A stretch of DNA of 64,000 bases, taken from the NCBI GenBank assembly GCA_022539475.1, contig VCMS01000107.1:123939-187938 (forward strand). Direction: 5' to 3'. Numbering within the stretch: the first letter of the stretch is position 1; each line of letters starts with the position of its first letter. Below, one piece after another: positions 62,834 to 64,000 of the stretch. This stretch comes from Gracilaria domingensis. Lineage: Eukaryota > Rhodophyta > Florideophyceae > Gracilariales > Gracilariaceae. Below the pieces are notes generated by a model. It ran no database searches and was not told the origin of the DNA. It saw only the letters and a program-made list of their open reading frames with translations. The position numbers and the translations under genes were made by a program.

Positions 62834-64000
62834 GCTGTAGGCGGATGCGGATGTGTAGATTGAGGTACTGTGGAATATTTAGAACGATGCTATCGATACT
62901 CTAACGAATGGCGAAGTACGGAACTATGGATTGATTTGGCTTGTATACTAGGCGAACAATCTCTTTGATCTATTGATTACAGTTTGTGATTTGATGATTC
63001 TACGAGCTTCGACCCTATTCAAAGTTTTTAAAGATCCACAGTGTTGCTGAAAGTCTTTCTTGTACTGGTTTGGCCCAGGTGGGTGATGTCCTATTACTAA
63101 TATCAAAACTTGCTTCTGGTTTTCATTTCGAATAGCAACTGCTAAGCTTAACATTGTTGGGAACTACTTAATTTCAGTTCTATAGAGGTTGAAAGTGTTT
63201 GGTGGGACGAAGTGAATGGTGTCATACATGTTCCTGGTGATTAGGTTAAGGGCTCCTCTGGTTTGTAGAAGTCTACGTTGTTCCTTATCATTGCATGGCG
63301 ATTTGCATTGCTTCTTGAAGTTATCGTGAGTAGATGAGTAGCAGAATTTGTGTGATGGGAATGAACGTAACGTAACGGTTAGACCTTCTCAGAATAAGCC
63401 GACATACGTTTGAGGCGTACGTAGTCTGTAGGATGATTTGGCAAACCCGAACATTATCTGCTAGGGGTCTTGTGCAGGAATTCACAGAGTTTCGGTTTCT
63501 GTGTTTTGGCGCCAAATTGCAAAACTCGAAAGAGGTAACATCGTTGAGCTCTAAAGTATGCTCTAGTTGGGTGTATAATATGATTCAAAGCGCATTTGGA
63601 AGCCAAGACATAGGGATCATATATATATAATCTGGGAAGAAATTTATTGACTGCAATGCGGAGGAGAGAAGTGGTGCGCTAAGCTTTTGACTTTCTGAAC
63701 GCCCTCTTTGTCGAAAGTGGGGCTGGGAGCATCAGTTTTGAAACTCCGATTTATATGCAAAACTGCAAATTATGTGCTGAACAGTTATGGCTTTCATTGA
63801 AAGCCTAACCCTTACCTTTGTCTGCCGTAGGCATTGCTCGAAACAGTGAAGTAAGCTCACTCTGATGATGTCGCCAGAGTGAGCCTACTTCACTGCCATT
63901 GTTGTAGCAAAATAAGTTTACAAACGCGGGTGTATCGTATATAATATTTCGAAAGCCCGCCATCTTCTATTCTCCCCGAACCTAGATTGCGCGCCTTTCC
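62834..64000. other. Gene-free right end
   Basis: Only short frames in average-composition DNA. Contains the hairpin at 63844-63895. Confidence 0.5.
63844..63895. repeat. 21-bp stem hairpin
   Basis: CAGTGAAGTAAGCTCACTCT (plus G) at 63844-63864 pairs with 63875-63895 apart from one mismatch, around a 10-base loop. Could be a foldback element, a transposon end, or a hairpin RNA. Confidence 0.8.

Overview
The window looks like nuclear DNA of a red alga, most likely a multicellular florideophyte such as Chondrus. This is an inference. It rests on a compact, intron-poor, very GC-rich cluster of eukaryotic housekeeping genes, on plastid-targeted proteins with a phenylalanine-bearing N-terminus (AFLP, AFLA), and on a much less GC-rich, transposon-packed remainder.

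Gene island (1-5.6 kb): plastid lipoyl synthase, the AP-1 adaptor sigma subunit (its start codon alone forms the coding part of exon 1), COP9 signalosome subunit 7, a metaxin-like mitochondrial outer-membrane protein with a +1 frameshift, and a plastid DUF1517 protein. Intergenic gaps are about 50-200 bp. A G15 run marks the edge of the island.

Dispersed-repeat and NLR region (5.6-14.8 kb): copy A of a 3.4-kb repeat carries an intact 665-codon reading frame of unknown function. Next comes a STAND/NLR-type gene with an NB-ARC domain and eight near-identical 129-bp WD40 repeats, broken by one in-frame TGA and one frameshift. A 109-bp foldback element lies just upstream of it.

Transposon region (14.8-37 kb): a pair of inverted arms of about 2.1 kb (15.2-17.3 and 32.0-34.1 kb, nearly identical) flanks 14.7 kb. 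That spacer holds a Harbinger-type element (transposase plus DUF6818 protein), a LINE (endonuclease, RT, RNase H, zinc knuckle) inserted with a 9-bp target duplication into a dispersed repeat, and a Crypton-like tyrosine recombinase gene split by an 816-bp solo LTR with a 5-bp target duplication. Repeat copy B follows, with a nonsense-mutated version of the 665-codon frame.

Four-level nest (37.25-54.28 kb): a pogo-like DDE element with TA target duplication contains a Ty1/copia element (target duplication AAATG). This contains a 10.3-kb Ty3/gypsy element (GTAAA/GTAGA), which contains a 245-bp MITE (ACC). At the gypsy and MITE levels, and at the copia junction with the transposase, removing the insert and one target copy gives a continuous reading frame. 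The gypsy element is also densely sprinkled with the palindromic 8-mer CCGNNCGG, about 62 copies by eye.

Right part (54.3-64 kb): degenerate unknown genes, a GC-rich noncoding block with a 139-bp tandem repeat, a decayed second pogo/CENP-B-type transposase, and a near-perfect hairpin close to the end. No CRISPR array, rRNA or canonical tRNA gene was seen. All boundaries and identities were read by eye; nothing was computed.
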